From assembly GCF_000215955.2 (NCBI RefSeq), contig NZ_AFNV02000028.1, forward strand, positions 1 to 52,251: 52,251 bases of DNA. Reading direction: 5' to 3'. The notes beneath the pieces are model-generated. The model was not told the origin of the DNA and searched no databases. It saw only the letters and a program-made list of their open reading frames with translations. The DNA comes from Salinisphaera shabanensis E1L3A (GTDB taxonomy: Bacteria > Pseudomonadota > Gammaproteobacteria > Nevskiales > Salinisphaeraceae). A program made the position numbers and the translations under genes. Positions 1 to 8,542 of this stretch are shown in pieces (the first letter of the stretch is position 1; each line of letters begins with the position of its first letter).

Positions 1-322
1 GTAAATCCGGCGGGTTTTTCAGCAGCCCCTTAGAGGCCACCTCTTGTTCGTTAAAATATATTTATTCGCACTTTTAAATCAGTTTTACTGATTCAACACA
101 GCATCATCTCAGGTCAGGAGCGGCTTCGACGCGGTTACGCTTGTCGCAGTGTCCAGCGAGAGCAGGGGCCGCGCCAAATTCAGCGGTCGCCCGCCACTGA
201 CAACCGCGGGCGCCGCCGGCGGTCCGAGTCGAAGACCGAATCCGCCAGATTATTGCGTGCGACGCGGGAAAGGCTTTGTTGGACTCATCTAGCCGAACAA
301 GCGGCGCGCTCGCCGCGACGTA
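1..322. other. intergenic region, no gene seen
   Basis: No convincing reading frame lies here. The first ~110 bases are clearly richer in A+T than the rest of the window. They contain a perfect 7-base inverted repeat, AATCAGT-TTT-ACTGATT, at 77-93, which could be an operator or a weak hairpin. At 301-316 a GC hairpin (GCGGCG, 4-base loop, CGCCGC) lies just past the stop of the leftward hydrolase gene. It is followed on the minus strand by TTGTT and may serve as its terminator. Nothing else is recognisable. Confidence 0.5.
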
Positions 323-1150
323 TCAGGTCGCAGTCTTCATCCATCCCGAACCCGATTGATGCGCATCGCCCAGCTCCACGAGCCGTATGAGATGGGCTTC
401 CACCTGAGCAGCGGCCATCGGCTGCAGGCGCACATCGAGATCGGGATAGAGCCGCAGCGCGATCTGCTCGGGGATCGCGGGCTCGTCCGCTGTCAGCGCC
501 TCCCAAACCTGGGTTTCACGTTCGCGCCGATGCGCCACGATATGCGCCAGTACGCCCGGCGCGTCCTCGAGCAGGCGGCCGTGCCCGGGCGCGATCCGTT
601 CGATGGGTAGAGCCTGCAGATGTTCGAGGCTTTGCATGTAGGCGCTCATATCGCCATCCGGCGGCAGAATGACCACCGTGACATCGGCCATCACGGTATC
701 GCCCGCGAACAACAACCCGGCATCGCGCCAGAAGAAACACAGATGATCGGCGGCATGGCCGGGGGTATGGATCGCCTCGAGACATACCGTATCCAGATCG
801 ATGACATCGCCATGATAAAGAGGACGATGCGCAGCGAAGTCTTTGTCGCGTACGCCCTGCAACTCGAGCGGATAGGCATGAATAGGAATATTCAGGCGCT
901 CGGCCAGACGGTGCGCGCCGCCGGTATGGTCGGGATGCGCATGGGTAATGAGGATCGCCACGATCTTGCCGGGTGCGGCGGCGACCAGCGCGTCGAGATG
1001 ATCGGCATCGTCCACGCCGGGGTCGATAATCGCGCAGTGCGACTTGCCCACCACGTAGCTGTTCGTGCCTGCCCCCGTCATCGGGCTCGGGTTAGGGGCC
1101 ACGACGCGTATCACGCCGTCGACCAGCTGTTCTGTCTGCACACCGTTCAC
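323..1150 (-). CDS. MBL-fold metallo-hydrolase (LACTB2-like)
   Basis: Metallo-beta-lactamase-fold hydrolase of 275 residues, probably cytoplasmic. The zinc-binding signature H-A-H-P-D-H lies at residues 70-75. A second metal region, HTPGHAADH, follows, then FAGDTVM and the C-terminal APGHG, in the order usual for glyoxalase II/LACTB2-type enzymes. A short winged-helix-like tail follows. The GTG start at 1150 is chosen because it overlaps the stop of the upstream NUDIX gene by 4 bases (GTGA); longer starts would run through that gene in another frame. Pairing with a NUDIX hydrolase is familiar in proteobacteria and suggests a shared detoxification or acyl-CoA-related role, but the substrate cannot be told from sequence. 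Confidence 0.85.
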   Translation of the reverse strand: MNGVQTEQLVDGVIRVVAPNPSPMTGAGTNSYVVGKSHCAIIDPGVDDADHLDALVAAAPGKIVAILITHAHPDHTGGAHRLAERLNIPIHAYPLELQGVRDKDFAAHRPLYHGDVIDLDTVCLEAIHTPGHAADHLCFFWRDAGLLFAGDTVMADVTVVILPPDGDMSAYMQSLEHLQALPIERIAPGHGRLLEDAPGVLAHIVAHRRERETQVWEALTADEPAIPEQIALRLYPDLDVRLQPMAAAQVEAHLIRLVELGDAHQSGSGWMKTAT

Positions 1151-1842
1151 GGTACACGCACCGTTGTCGCGTTCATGAGCGCCGCCAGCGCCGTGTCGGC
1201 ATCCGGGTAACGGGCCAGTGATTCGAGCGTTGCACGGGTCGGCGTCATCAACTCGATGTCGCCGCGATCGTGGGCGGCCACGGCTTGCGCCGGCGGCGCC
1301 CACCACACATGGGTGGTTTCCAGGCCATCGCAATACGCCTCGCCTTCGGGCGCGGCTGCGGCGAAAAAACGGGTCGAGTAACGCTTGGGCGGCCCCGCGG
1401 GCGTGGTCCAGTGGGCAAAGAACGCCAGCGCGTCGAGATCGAAACGCAGATCCATTTCCGATACCACATCCACCCAGGTCGTGGCCTGGGCATTGAGTGC
1501 AGCGCGTAGCGCATCGCGCCGGTCCGCTGTCACTTGGGCATGCGACGCGCAGGCAACCAGCAGGCCGGCCTCTTCGAAGCATTCGCGAATGGCAGCCATC
1601 GCCAAGGCGAAACCGTTGTCGCCAACCGCTTCGTCGATGGCATCGGCATCACCGACACAACGAGCGCGCAGATCGGCATCCTCATCGGCCGCATCGAGCG
1701 CACCGCCGGGGAAGACATAGGCATTGGCGCCGAACACGTGGCTGGCGTGGCGGCGCAGTAACAACACCTCAAGGCCCGACGCGACACCATCGCGCAACAG
1801 CGCAGCCGTTGCGGCATCGCGCACGGTAACGACTTGGCTCAC
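1147..1842 (-). CDS. NUDIX hydrolase (NUDT19-like)
   Basis: NUDIX-family pyrophosphohydrolase of about 231 residues. The core REXXEEXG motif is present as RECFEEAG (residues 86-93), preceded by an FPGG segment. The long insert between the FPGG part and the RE..EE helix resembles the NUDT19/RP2p group, whose known members act on CoA esters; here the substrate is inferred only. The start is uncertain. A GTG at 1842 gives a compact N-terminus (SQVVTVRDAA), a TTG at 1863 would add seven residues, and neither has a clear ribosome site. The stop overlaps the GTG of the next gene, so the two are translationally coupled. Confidence 0.8.
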   Translation of the reverse strand: MSQVVTVRDAATAALLRDGVASGLEVLLLRRHASHVFGANAYVFPGGALDAADEDADLRARCVGDADAIDEAVGDNGFALAMAAIRECFEEAGLLVACASHAQVTADRRDALRAALNAQATTWVDVVSEMDLRFDLDALAFFAHWTTPAGPPKRYSTRFFAAAAPEGEAYCDGLETTHVWWAPPAQAVAAHDRGDIELMTPTRATLESLARYPDADTALAALMNATTVRVP

Positions 1843-1903
1843 AGCGAGGCAGTTGTCAGACAATCCATGTCGGCTAGCATACCTGCATCATTCTTTCTTT
1901 CGC

Positions 1904-2281
1904 ATGTCGATGCATCAGGTATTCGTCTACGGCACGCTGCGCCCCGGCGGGCGCAACCATCATTTCATGGCAACCGCGACGCATCTGGGTGCGTACACCA
2001 CGCCGGCGGCTTTTACGCTGCTCGATACCGGCCCCTACCCGGCCGCCCTCGATGAAGGCAAAACGGCACTGGTAGGCGATGTGTTCACCGTAGACGACGA
2101 TACGTTCGCCGCACTGGACCGGCTTGAGGACTATCCGGTGCACTACACCCGGCGCAAGCTCGCCACCGATTATGGCGATGCCTGGGTATATCTCTGGATA
2201 GCCGCTCAAGATCCGACCTGGCCGGTGATCGACCATGGCGACTGGTGTCGACACATGCGCGAGCACAGCGACAACAGCTGA
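1904..2281 (+). CDS. gamma-glutamylcyclotransferase family protein
   Basis: Small protein of 125 residues with the AIG2/GGCT fold signature. The N-terminal VFVYGTLRPGG segment (residues 5-15) is the substrate-loop motif of gamma-glutamylcyclotransferases, and ALDRLEDYP further on carries the expected acidic residue. Homologues (YtfP/GGACT type) cleave gamma-glutamyl amino acids or related amides to 5-oxoproline; the exact substrate is not known here. Two in-frame ATGs (1904 and 1910) are possible. It lies divergent to the NUDIX gene and 23 bases upstream of the MFS transporter, so it may be cotranscribed with the latter. Confidence 0.8.
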   Translation: MSMHQVFVYGTLRPGGRNHHFMATATHLGAYTTPAAFTLLDTGPYPAALDEGKTALVGDVFTVDDDTFAALDRLEDYPVHYTRRKLATDYGDAWVYLWIAAQDPTWPVIDHGDWCRHMREHSDNS

Positions 2282-2304
2282 CGATCCACAACCGACGAAA
2301 CACC

Positions 2305-3639
2305 GTGAACGACACCCGACACAACGCAACCCCCGATAGCAGCCGGATCCGCGATCTCTACGACCTGGTCACCGGCGACGAGCATGCACGCGTATGTCGC
2401 AACCTGTCCGACGAGGCCTGTCGCGAACAGCCGACCAATTTCTTTATCCATCTGGTCGCGCTACTGGCCAACAAGATCGGCGACCTGATCGCGAGCCCCA
2501 AGCTGGTACTGCCCTGGCTGATGGGCGCACTCGGCGCGCCGGTCTGGATGACGGGCCTGCTGGTGCCGATTCGCGAATCACTGGCCCTGCTACCGCAACT
2601 CGCCGTGGCTGGCTGGATGCGTGCCAAGCCGCGCCGCAAATGGTTCTGGGTGGTCGGTTCCGCAATCCAGGGCGCGAGCGTGGTCGCCATGATTGCAGTC
2701 GCGCTTACGCTTGAAGCGGTACCCGCGGGCACGGCGATCCTGTTACTGCTCGCTGTCTTCTCGCTAGGGCGCGGCGTGTGCTCGGTGTCCTACAAGGACG
2801 TTCAGGGCAAGACCATTGCCAAGACCCGTCGCGGTACGCTCTCTGGCTATGCAGCGAGCGCGGCCGGTGGCGTGGCTATGGCGCTCGGCCTGCTGCTCTG
2901 GCTCACGCCGATCGGCGATGCCACGCTCACGCCGCTGCTCGTACTGCTGGCGATCGCTGGCGCCGCCTGGCTATTTGCGGCGATCACTTTTTCGAGTTTG
3001 CGCGAGTATGCAGGTGCGACCGAGGGTGGCGGCAACGCACTCAAGACCGCTTGGCAGAGTCTGGGCCTCATTCGCAGCAAACCCGGTTTCGCTCGTTTCA
3101 TCGGCGTACGCGGTCTGCTGGTCGCCACCGCTCTGGCGGCGCCTTACTACGCCACGCTTGCACGAGACAGTGGCGGCGAAGCGATCGCCAATCTGGCTAT
3201 TCTGCTCGCACTTTCAGGCCTGGCATCGCTGGTATCGGCGCCGTTCTGGGGCAAGTTCTCCGATCGGTCCTCGCGCCAGGTATTGATACTCACGGGCATC
3301 GTGGCCGGCCTGCTCAATTTGGTGGTAGCCGCATGCGCATGGTTCGATCTCGGCGATACGCTGGGCGTCTGGCCGTTCGCGGCGGGTTATTTCGTGCTCG
3401 CAGGCCTGCACGCGGGGGTACGCCTGGGCCGCAAGACCTATCTCACCGATCTGGGTAACAACGACGACCGTGCCCAGCTTACGGCCGTGGCCAACACAAC
3501 CATTGGCCTGATCCTGCTGGCCGGCGGCGGCCTGATTGCGCTGATTGGCCTGCTGGGTGCCGCAGCGGCAGTCGCGGCACTCAGTGTGCCTGCCTTCGCT
3601 GGCGCCGCACTCGCAATCGGGTTGCCGGACGCCGAATGA
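2305..3639 (+). CDS. MFS transporter
   Basis: Integral inner-membrane protein of 444 residues with about 12 hydrophobic helices, typical of the major facilitator superfamily. The loop between helices 2 and 3 carries basic residues (RAKPRRK). The centre contains FSDRSSRQV, an A-motif-like loop at the start of the second half. A hydrophilic N-terminus of ~50 residues precedes the first helix, longer than usual. The GTG at 2305 is used because an upstream ATG would overlap the previous gene by 37 bases. The substrate cannot be predicted. It follows the GGCT-like gene closely and precedes msrA. Confidence 0.8.
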   Translation: MNDTRHNATPDSSRIRDLYDLVTGDEHARVCRNLSDEACREQPTNFFIHLVALLANKIGDLIASPKLVLPWLMGALGAPVWMTGLLVPIRESLALLPQLAVAGWMRAKPRRKWFWVVGSAIQGASVVAMIAVALTLEAVPAGTAILLLLAVFSLGRGVCSVSYKDVQGKTIAKTRRGTLSGYAASAAGGVAMALGLLLWLTPIGDATLTPLLVLLAIAGAAWLFAAITFSSLREYAGATEGGGNALKTAWQSLGLIRSKPGFARFIGVRGLLVATALAAPYYATLARDSGGEAIANLAILLALSGLASLVSAPFWGKFSDRSSRQVLILTGIVAGLLNLVVAACAWFDLGDTLGVWPFAAGYFVLAGLHAGVRLGRKTYLTDLGNNDDRAQLTAVANTTIGLILLAGGGLIALIGLLGAAAAVAALSVPAFAGAALAIGLPDAE

Positions 3640-3699
3640 GCGCATCGGCGCATGGTGCCCAGGCGTAAACTAACGAACGCTATGTTTACCGAGTTGCCC

Positions 3700-4359
3700 A
3701 TGCGCCGCCCGCTCTTCGCTGTTCTCTTGCTTGCCGCCGTATTCTTCATGAGCGCCTCGGTCGGCGCTGCCGAACGGCCCGCGCCCGATGCTCCTTTCGA
3801 GCCCGACGTCGGGGCCGATGAAGGCGTAGCGATCTTTGCCGGCGGCTGCTTCTGGTGTATGGAACAAGCCTTCGATGAAGTCGACGGCGTGGTATCCACG
3901 ACCTCCGGCTATACCGGTGGCCATCTGGCCGACCCGAGCTATCGCGACGTGACGGCCGAAACGAGCGGCCACGCCGAGGCGCTGAAAGTGGTCTATAAAA
4001 CCGATGAGGTGGACTACGACCACCTGCTCGACACGTTCTGGTACAACATCGACCCGACCGATGCGGGCGGCCAGTTCTGTGATCGCGGCGATTCCTATCG
4101 CAGCGAAATTTTCTATGTGAACGATGCCCAGAAACAGGCGGCCGAGGCCTCGAAAACCGCCCTGCAAAACGATCCCGATGCCCCCTCGCCTATCGTCACC
4201 AAGATCGTCGCAGCCAAGACGTTCTACCCCGCCGAGGACTATCACCAGAACTATTACCAAAAGAATTCCTTGCGCTACAAGTTCTATAAAAACTCCTGTC
4301 GGCGCACCGCCACCCTGGAAAAACGCTGGGGTGAAAAAGCAGGCGGCCCGGACTCCTGA
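3700..4359 (+). CDS. msrA: peptide methionine sulfoxide reductase A, exported
   Basis: Reduces methionine-S-sulfoxide in proteins. The catalytic motif GCFWC has its nucleophilic cysteine at residue 50, followed by the conserved SGYTGG and the EDYHQNYY segment that binds the sulfoxide; further cysteines near the C-terminus could act in recycling. Residues 1-24 form a clear signal peptide (MRRP, a hydrophobic stretch, then VGAAE), so the enzyme probably works in the periplasm, unlike the cytoplasmic MsrA of E. coli. The ATG at 3700 is chosen because it begins this signal sequence; ATG 3682 would add six residues. No msrB is adjacent. Confidence 0.92.
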   Translation: MRRPLFAVLLLAAVFFMSASVGAAERPAPDAPFEPDVGADEGVAIFAGGCFWCMEQAFDEVDGVVSTTSGYTGGHLADPSYRDVTAETSGHAEALKVVYKTDEVDYDHLLDTFWYNIDPTDAGGQFCDRGDSYRSEIFYVNDAQKQAAEASKTALQNDPDAPSPIVTKIVAAKTFYPAEDYHQNYYQKNSLRYKFYKNSCRRTATLEKRWGEKAGGPDS

Positions 4360-4430
4360 ACGCGGCTTACGGCAGCCGCGCCCGGTAGCTGAGGGCGCTG
4401 AAAGACTCGCCCGCGTGCGATAATCGCGGC

Positions 4431-5573
4431 ATGTTCGATCGTGTCCGACGCTACGCACATTCTGTGCAGACCAACGCCCGCGAAGCCTTGACCAATGGCC
4501 GCGATTGGTTGGCCAACGACCCGGATCTCTATCAAGCCGAGCGCACGCCTTATCGCGTCATTCATCGTCTCGGTTTGATGGCGGTGCGCTATTACCCGCC
4601 GCTAGAGGAAAGCACGATTCCTGTCGGCGATGCGGTCGAGTCGGTTGCCGCGCATGAACACGCGGTACCGATCGTGCTCGTGCCGCCGCTGGCTGCCAGC
4701 ACCCTGATTTTCGACCTGCTGCCGCAGCGCAGTCTGGTGCGTTATCTACGCGCCCGCGGCTTTGCCGTCTATCTGATCGACTGGGGCGAACCCGGCCGCA
4801 ACGACGCCCATCTGGGCGTACGCGACTATGCCCTGCGCCTGCTGCCCGATGCGCTGACCGCGGTCCGGGCGCATAGCGGCAGTCCGGACGTATCGCTGAT
4901 GGCCTACTGCATGGGCGGCTTGTTTGCCCTCATCTATGCCGGCACGGGGCGTGATTACGGCATTCGCAATATCGTGACCATCGCCAGCCCCATCGACATG
5001 CACGATGCCACGCTGGCCGCCCGCGCGCTGCGCGCACTCAACGGCCCGGCGCGGCTGGTTCGCCGGCATACGTCGTGGCGTATTCATCAGATCGATCCAC
5101 GACTGATGCATGTGCCCGGCTGGCTCAACGGTGTGGCGTTCAAGCTCACCAACCCGATCGGCAGCCTCACCACGTATCTCTCGCTGCTGCGCGGGCTGGG
5201 CGACCGTGAATTCGTGGCCACCCATGCCACCTTCGGCCGCTGGATGGGCGATATGCTCGATTATCCGGGCACGCTGGTTCAGGATTTTCTGGTCACCCTG
5301 TGGATCGACAATGCCCTGGCCAGCGGTACCGTACGTCTGGGCGAAGTCGAATCCGATCTCGCATCGATCGACTGCCCATTGCTGGCCATCGCAGGTGAAT
5401 CCGACCAGCTGGTGGGCGTGGCGAGCGTGCGCCGGATCATGGCACTGGTGACCAGCGAGGATCGCCACTTCGAGTTGGCGCCGGGCGGCCATGCCGGGGT
5501 ATTCGCCGGCAGCGAGGCGTCTGCTCACACTTGGCGCATTGCTGCGGACTGGCTGGCCAAGCGGTCGGACTAG
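4431..5573 (+). CDS. PhaC-like alpha/beta hydrolase (PHA synthase homologue)
   Basis: Protein of 380 residues with the alpha/beta-hydrolase fold and the layout of short (class III type) poly(3-hydroxyalkanoate) synthases. The lipase-like box is AYCMGG with cysteine 160 as nucleophile. The acid is probably D325 (AGESDQL) and the base H354 (PGGHAG). PhaC proper uses a GxCxG box, so the change of the first Gly to Ala is notable. VPPLAAS and YLIDWGEPG are further PhaC-family segments. No phaE, phaR, phasin, phaA or phaB lies nearby, so polymer synthesis is not certain. The stop codon shares the palindrome CTAG with the stop of the convergent symporter pseudogene. Confidence 0.75.
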   Translation: MFDRVRRYAHSVQTNAREALTNGRDWLANDPDLYQAERTPYRVIHRLGLMAVRYYPPLEESTIPVGDAVESVAAHEHAVPIVLVPPLAASTLIFDLLPQRSLVRYLRARGFAVYLIDWGEPGRNDAHLGVRDYALRLLPDALTAVRAHSGSPDVSLMAYCMGGLFALIYAGTGRDYGIRNIVTIASPIDMHDATLAARALRALNGPARLVRRHTSWRIHQIDPRLMHVPGWLNGVAFKLTNPIGSLTTYLSLLRGLGDREFVATHATFGRWMGDMLDYPGTLVQDFLVTLWIDNALASGTVRLGEVESDLASIDCPLLAIAGESDQLVGVASVRRIMALVTSEDRHFELAPGGHAGVFAGSEASAHTWRIAADWLAKRSD

Positions 5574-6800
5574 GCCTGGCCCCGCGCCGGCAATTCGCGT
5601 TCGACGCGCCGCGACGAACGGGCACAGGCCGCGGCGAACAGCGCACCGCTGACGTTGTGCCAGACCGAGAATAACGCCCCCGGCAACGCAGCGGCAGCAG
5701 AAAAATACTGCTGCGCCAGCGCGACGGCCAAACCGGAGTTCTGCATACCCACCTCGATCGCCACCGTACGAGCAATACGCCGATCGCCGGCCAACAGCCG
5801 GGCACAGCCATAGCCTGCCGCCAGCCCGATCAGGTTGTGCAGCACGACCGCGGCCAGTACGACCAGCCCCATCGTGGCGATCGAATCGGCATTGAGCGCC
5901 ACAATGATCGCGATAACCACGGCGATCGCGATCGACGAGCCGAGCGCGCACCAACCATCGCGGGACGGCCAGCGATCGCCGATCCAGAGATTCAGCCCCA
6001 TGCCGGCAACCACCGGCACAATCACGATCTCGGCGATACTGATCAGCATGGCAGCCACAGGCACGCCCAGTGCCGCATCGGCATAGAGCCAGGTCAGCAC
6101 CGGCGTGGCGACAACCGAGACAAGCGTGGCGATACTGGTGAGCGTAATCGATAGCGCCACATCGCCGCGTGGGAACCTCGGTTTGAATTCCTCGCGGATC
6201 GCGTTCGAGTCCTCAAATGCGTCGCAACAAGACGCCCAAGCGCAGTGCCTGGCTCATTGCCAGGTCAAGCTTGGCAACGCCGTTGCGGCGCATTTGAGGC
6301 CGAACCGCTTAGCGGCCGGGGCTTTGCGCGTGTCTGGGCGGCGTCATTCGTCGTTCACGTGCAATAAGCACGCTTCACTCCTCATTCCTTGCCAGCCACG
6401 CGCAAAGCACGCCGGCGCGACCGCGAAGAATTCAAACCGAGGTTCCCCTTAAACAGATAACGTTAGAGGCGGTGCCACCCGCCACACTTCCGACGAGTAT
6501 CAGGCCCAGCGCTAGAGGCCCATCGAGGCCCAGCGCTTTGGCGATGGCCCATGCCACCAACGGCATGAGCCCAAACTGCAGCACAACGCCGAGCAATACG
6601 ACCGGCCAGCGCGTAACGGCGCGCAAAAAATCTCCGGGCGTCAGCGTCAGCCCCATGCCGAACATAATCACCACCAGCAGTGGCACGATCGCCGGTTTGG
6701 CGGCCACGAACGCCCACGGCGCCATATAGGCAAACGCCGCCAGCACGCCGGCGACGAGTGGAAACACGGCCGCGATACGCGAAGGCGACGGCGCGTTCAC
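5570..6800 (-). pseudogene. bile acid:sodium symporter (SBF/BASS) family, split by an insertion
   Basis: Two consecutive minus-strand pieces are the halves of one SBF/BASS-family membrane transporter. The N-terminal piece (6800 down to 6432) runs from a GTG that overlaps the maf stop through about four membrane helices to GGTASNVICL. It then enters the inserted element, and a TGA inside the element's terminal repeat ends it. The C-terminal piece (from 6168 down to 5570) resumes at RGDVALSITLTS, exactly the next conserved family segment, and continues for ~196 residues. A GTG at 6160 could in principle restart translation. One or two codons seem missing at the junction. The gene is most likely inactive; a working split transporter cannot be excluded. 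Confidence 0.85.
6171..6447. mobile_element. 277-bp MITE-like element with terminal inverted repeats
   Basis: The ends are perfect 20-base inverted repeats (GGGAACCTCGGTTTGAATTC at 6171-6190 and its complement at 6428-6447). With a few mismatches the match continues inward over CGCGG. Two internal inverted repeats follow: 6211-6228 with 6282-6299 (17 of 18 bases paired) and 6321-6332 with 6397-6408 (12 of 12). No transposase frame is present, so it must be mobilised in trans if mobile. I see no clear target-site duplication. Flanking bases show that it sits inside the symporter coding sequence. The parent insertion sequence is not identifiable from the window. Confidence 0.8.
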
Positions 6801-7381
6801 GATGTTGTACCGAGCAGTTCGAAGCCGGCCTCGCGAAGCAGATCGGCCGTTTCATAAAGCGGCAGCCCCATCACACTCGAATAACTGCCATCGAGCCGGG
6901 CGATGAAGATCGCGCCGCGCCCCTGAATCGCATAGCCACCGGCCTTGCCGATCGGCTCGCCGCTTGCGACATAGCCAGCGCGTTCCGCGGCGGTGATATC
7001 GCGCATGGTGACTTGGCTCATCGATATGCGGGAAAGACAGCGCCCCGCCACGCACAGCGCCACGCCGCTGACCACGCGATGGGTGCGGCCGGATAACGAC
7101 GCCAACATCGAGTCGGCCTCGGCGTCATCGGCCGGCTTGCCATAGAGTCGTTCACTGAGTGTCACAACCGTATCCGAGCCGAGCACCACGTCGTCCGGAT
7201 AGTGCGCGGCCAGCGCCTGGGCCTTGCCGCGGGCCAGACGTTCGGCCAACGCCTCGGCGCTTTCGGCGGGGTGCGGTGTCTCGTCGATATCGGCCGCGAT
7301 CGCGACGTGCGAAACGCCAAGTTGATCGAGCAGCTTGGCACGCTGCGGCGAGGCCGAGGCCAGAATCAATCGTCGGTTCAT
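6797..7381 (-). CDS. maf: Maf-family nucleotide pyrophosphatase (YhdE type)
   Basis: Protein of 194 residues with all Maf/Ham1-fold signatures: LASASPQR at the N-terminus, GSDTVV, GKP, SGRTHRVVSGVAL, then GEPIGKAGGYAIQG and GSYSSVMGLPL. Known YhdE-type members hydrolyse dTTP, UTP and modified pyrimidine nucleotides to monophosphates and pyrophosphate, in house-cleaning and division control. The ATG at 7381 overlaps the stop of the patatin gene (ATGA), and its own TGA overlaps the GTG of the broken symporter, so three genes form one leftward unit. The last member of that unit is disrupted. Confidence 0.9.
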   Translation of the reverse strand: MNRRLILASASPQRAKLLDQLGVSHVAIAADIDETPHPAESAEALAERLARGKAQALAAHYPDDVVLGSDTVVTLSERLYGKPADDAEADSMLASLSGRTHRVVSGVALCVAGRCLSRISMSQVTMRDITAAERAGYVASGEPIGKAGGYAIQGRGAIFIARLDGSYSSVMGLPLYETADLLREAGFELLGTTS

Positions 7382-8460
7382 AACGGTTTCACGTAGCGGG
7401 CCGGATCGGCACTGTCGGTAAATTCGATAAACGCGTCGCGCATGAGATTCCCGGCATCGATGGCCTGCTGCCAGGCCGCCAGGCGCGCGTCGTCGCGCCC
7501 GGCATAGCGATAGAAATCCTTGCGGTCGGGCACTTTCCGCTCCACCAAGCGATCTCGCAATGCCGGGCCGGGGCCGATCAGCAGCGTATTGGCGGCATGA
7601 CGCGGGCGCCGCCACGGCAGGCTCTTGTCGAACCAACCCGGCACGAGCCGCTCGTCGTAATGCGGCATGAGTACGAGCGGCGCGTCGGCCTCGCACGCGA
7701 GCAGCGGTTGATCAATATGGTAGTCGACGATGCCACCATCGCGATAAACGCCGACCGGGGCGCCGGCCGGATCGACCACGCCGCGCATGACCAAGGGGAC
7801 ATTGCCGCTCGCATAGACGGCATCGCGCACGTTGGCTGCGGTCAGCTCGATCGCGCGGTCGCCCAGATGGGCATCTGCCCAGTGCAAGCCGCCCTTGCCG
7901 CGCGAAAAAACCACGCGCTCGAAGAACCAGCGCAGGCTGTTGCGCGAGAACGCGTTACCCAGGGCACCGAGGCTCGAGCCGAACATTAGCGCGCCGCGTG
8001 CTTCACTCCGCGTCAGCGCACGCGAGCGTACCGTGAGCACATGCATACGAAAGCGCGGATGGGACAACACGCCGTCGCGCACGTCATCGGTAAGAAACGT
8101 ATCGAGGATCGCGCGAACCGTACCGCTGATTTCATCGCGCGTGGGCTTGGCGCTATAGAACTGGTCCAGATAGGCCCGTTCCAGCGTATCGATCGATCCG
8201 GCCGGATCATGCGGGTGGCAAGCGGCCGCAAAGCGCCATGCCCCGATCGACGAGCCAACCAGATCGATCGGCTGGGCGGCATCGTCGCGGTACAACCAGT
8301 CCGAGAAGAGATAGCGATCCAGCGCTGAGAGAATCAACCACTTCGGCCCGCCGGCCGCACCGGCCATGGCCCCGACGTGGCGCGGACTCAACCCCTCTTT
8401 TGCCAGCACGGCGCGCGCGGCAGGCCCCGCACGCAGGGTCAGTACGTCGTGAAAGTCCAT
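7378..8460 (-). CDS. patatin-like phospholipase family protein
   Basis: Protein of 360 residues with a Ser-Asp catalytic dyad of the patatin type. The glycine-rich oxyanion segment GAAGGPKW lies at 34-41, the nucleophile elbow GSSIG at 69-73 (serine 71) and the DGG motif at 241-243. The family deacylates lipids. No signal peptide or membrane helix is evident, so a cytoplasmic or membrane-peripheral role is inferred. The ATG at 8460 is preferred over a TTG four codons upstream. It is the first gene of the leftward unit with maf and the symporter remnant; the functional link to maf is unclear. Confidence 0.8.
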   Translation of the reverse strand: MDFHDVLTLRAGPAARAVLAKEGLSPRHVGAMAGAAGGPKWLILSALDRYLFSDWLYRDDAAQPIDLVGSSIGAWRFAAACHPHDPAGSIDTLERAYLDQFYSAKPTRDEISGTVRAILDTFLTDDVRDGVLSHPRFRMHVLTVRSRALTRSEARGALMFGSSLGALGNAFSRNSLRWFFERVVFSRGKGGLHWADAHLGDRAIELTAANVRDAVYASGNVPLVMRGVVDPAGAPVGVYRDGGIVDYHIDQPLLACEADAPLVLMPHYDERLVPGWFDKSLPWRRPRHAANTLLIGPGPALRDRLVERKVPDRKDFYRYAGRDDARLAAWQQAIDAGNLMRDAFIEFTDSADPARYVKPL

Positions 8461-8542
8461 CTGTCTTGCCAAGCGATCGATCGGCGCATTCTAACGGGCA
8501 CGGCGCATTCGCGCCGACAGGTGTCGACCGCTTTGATCCGTA

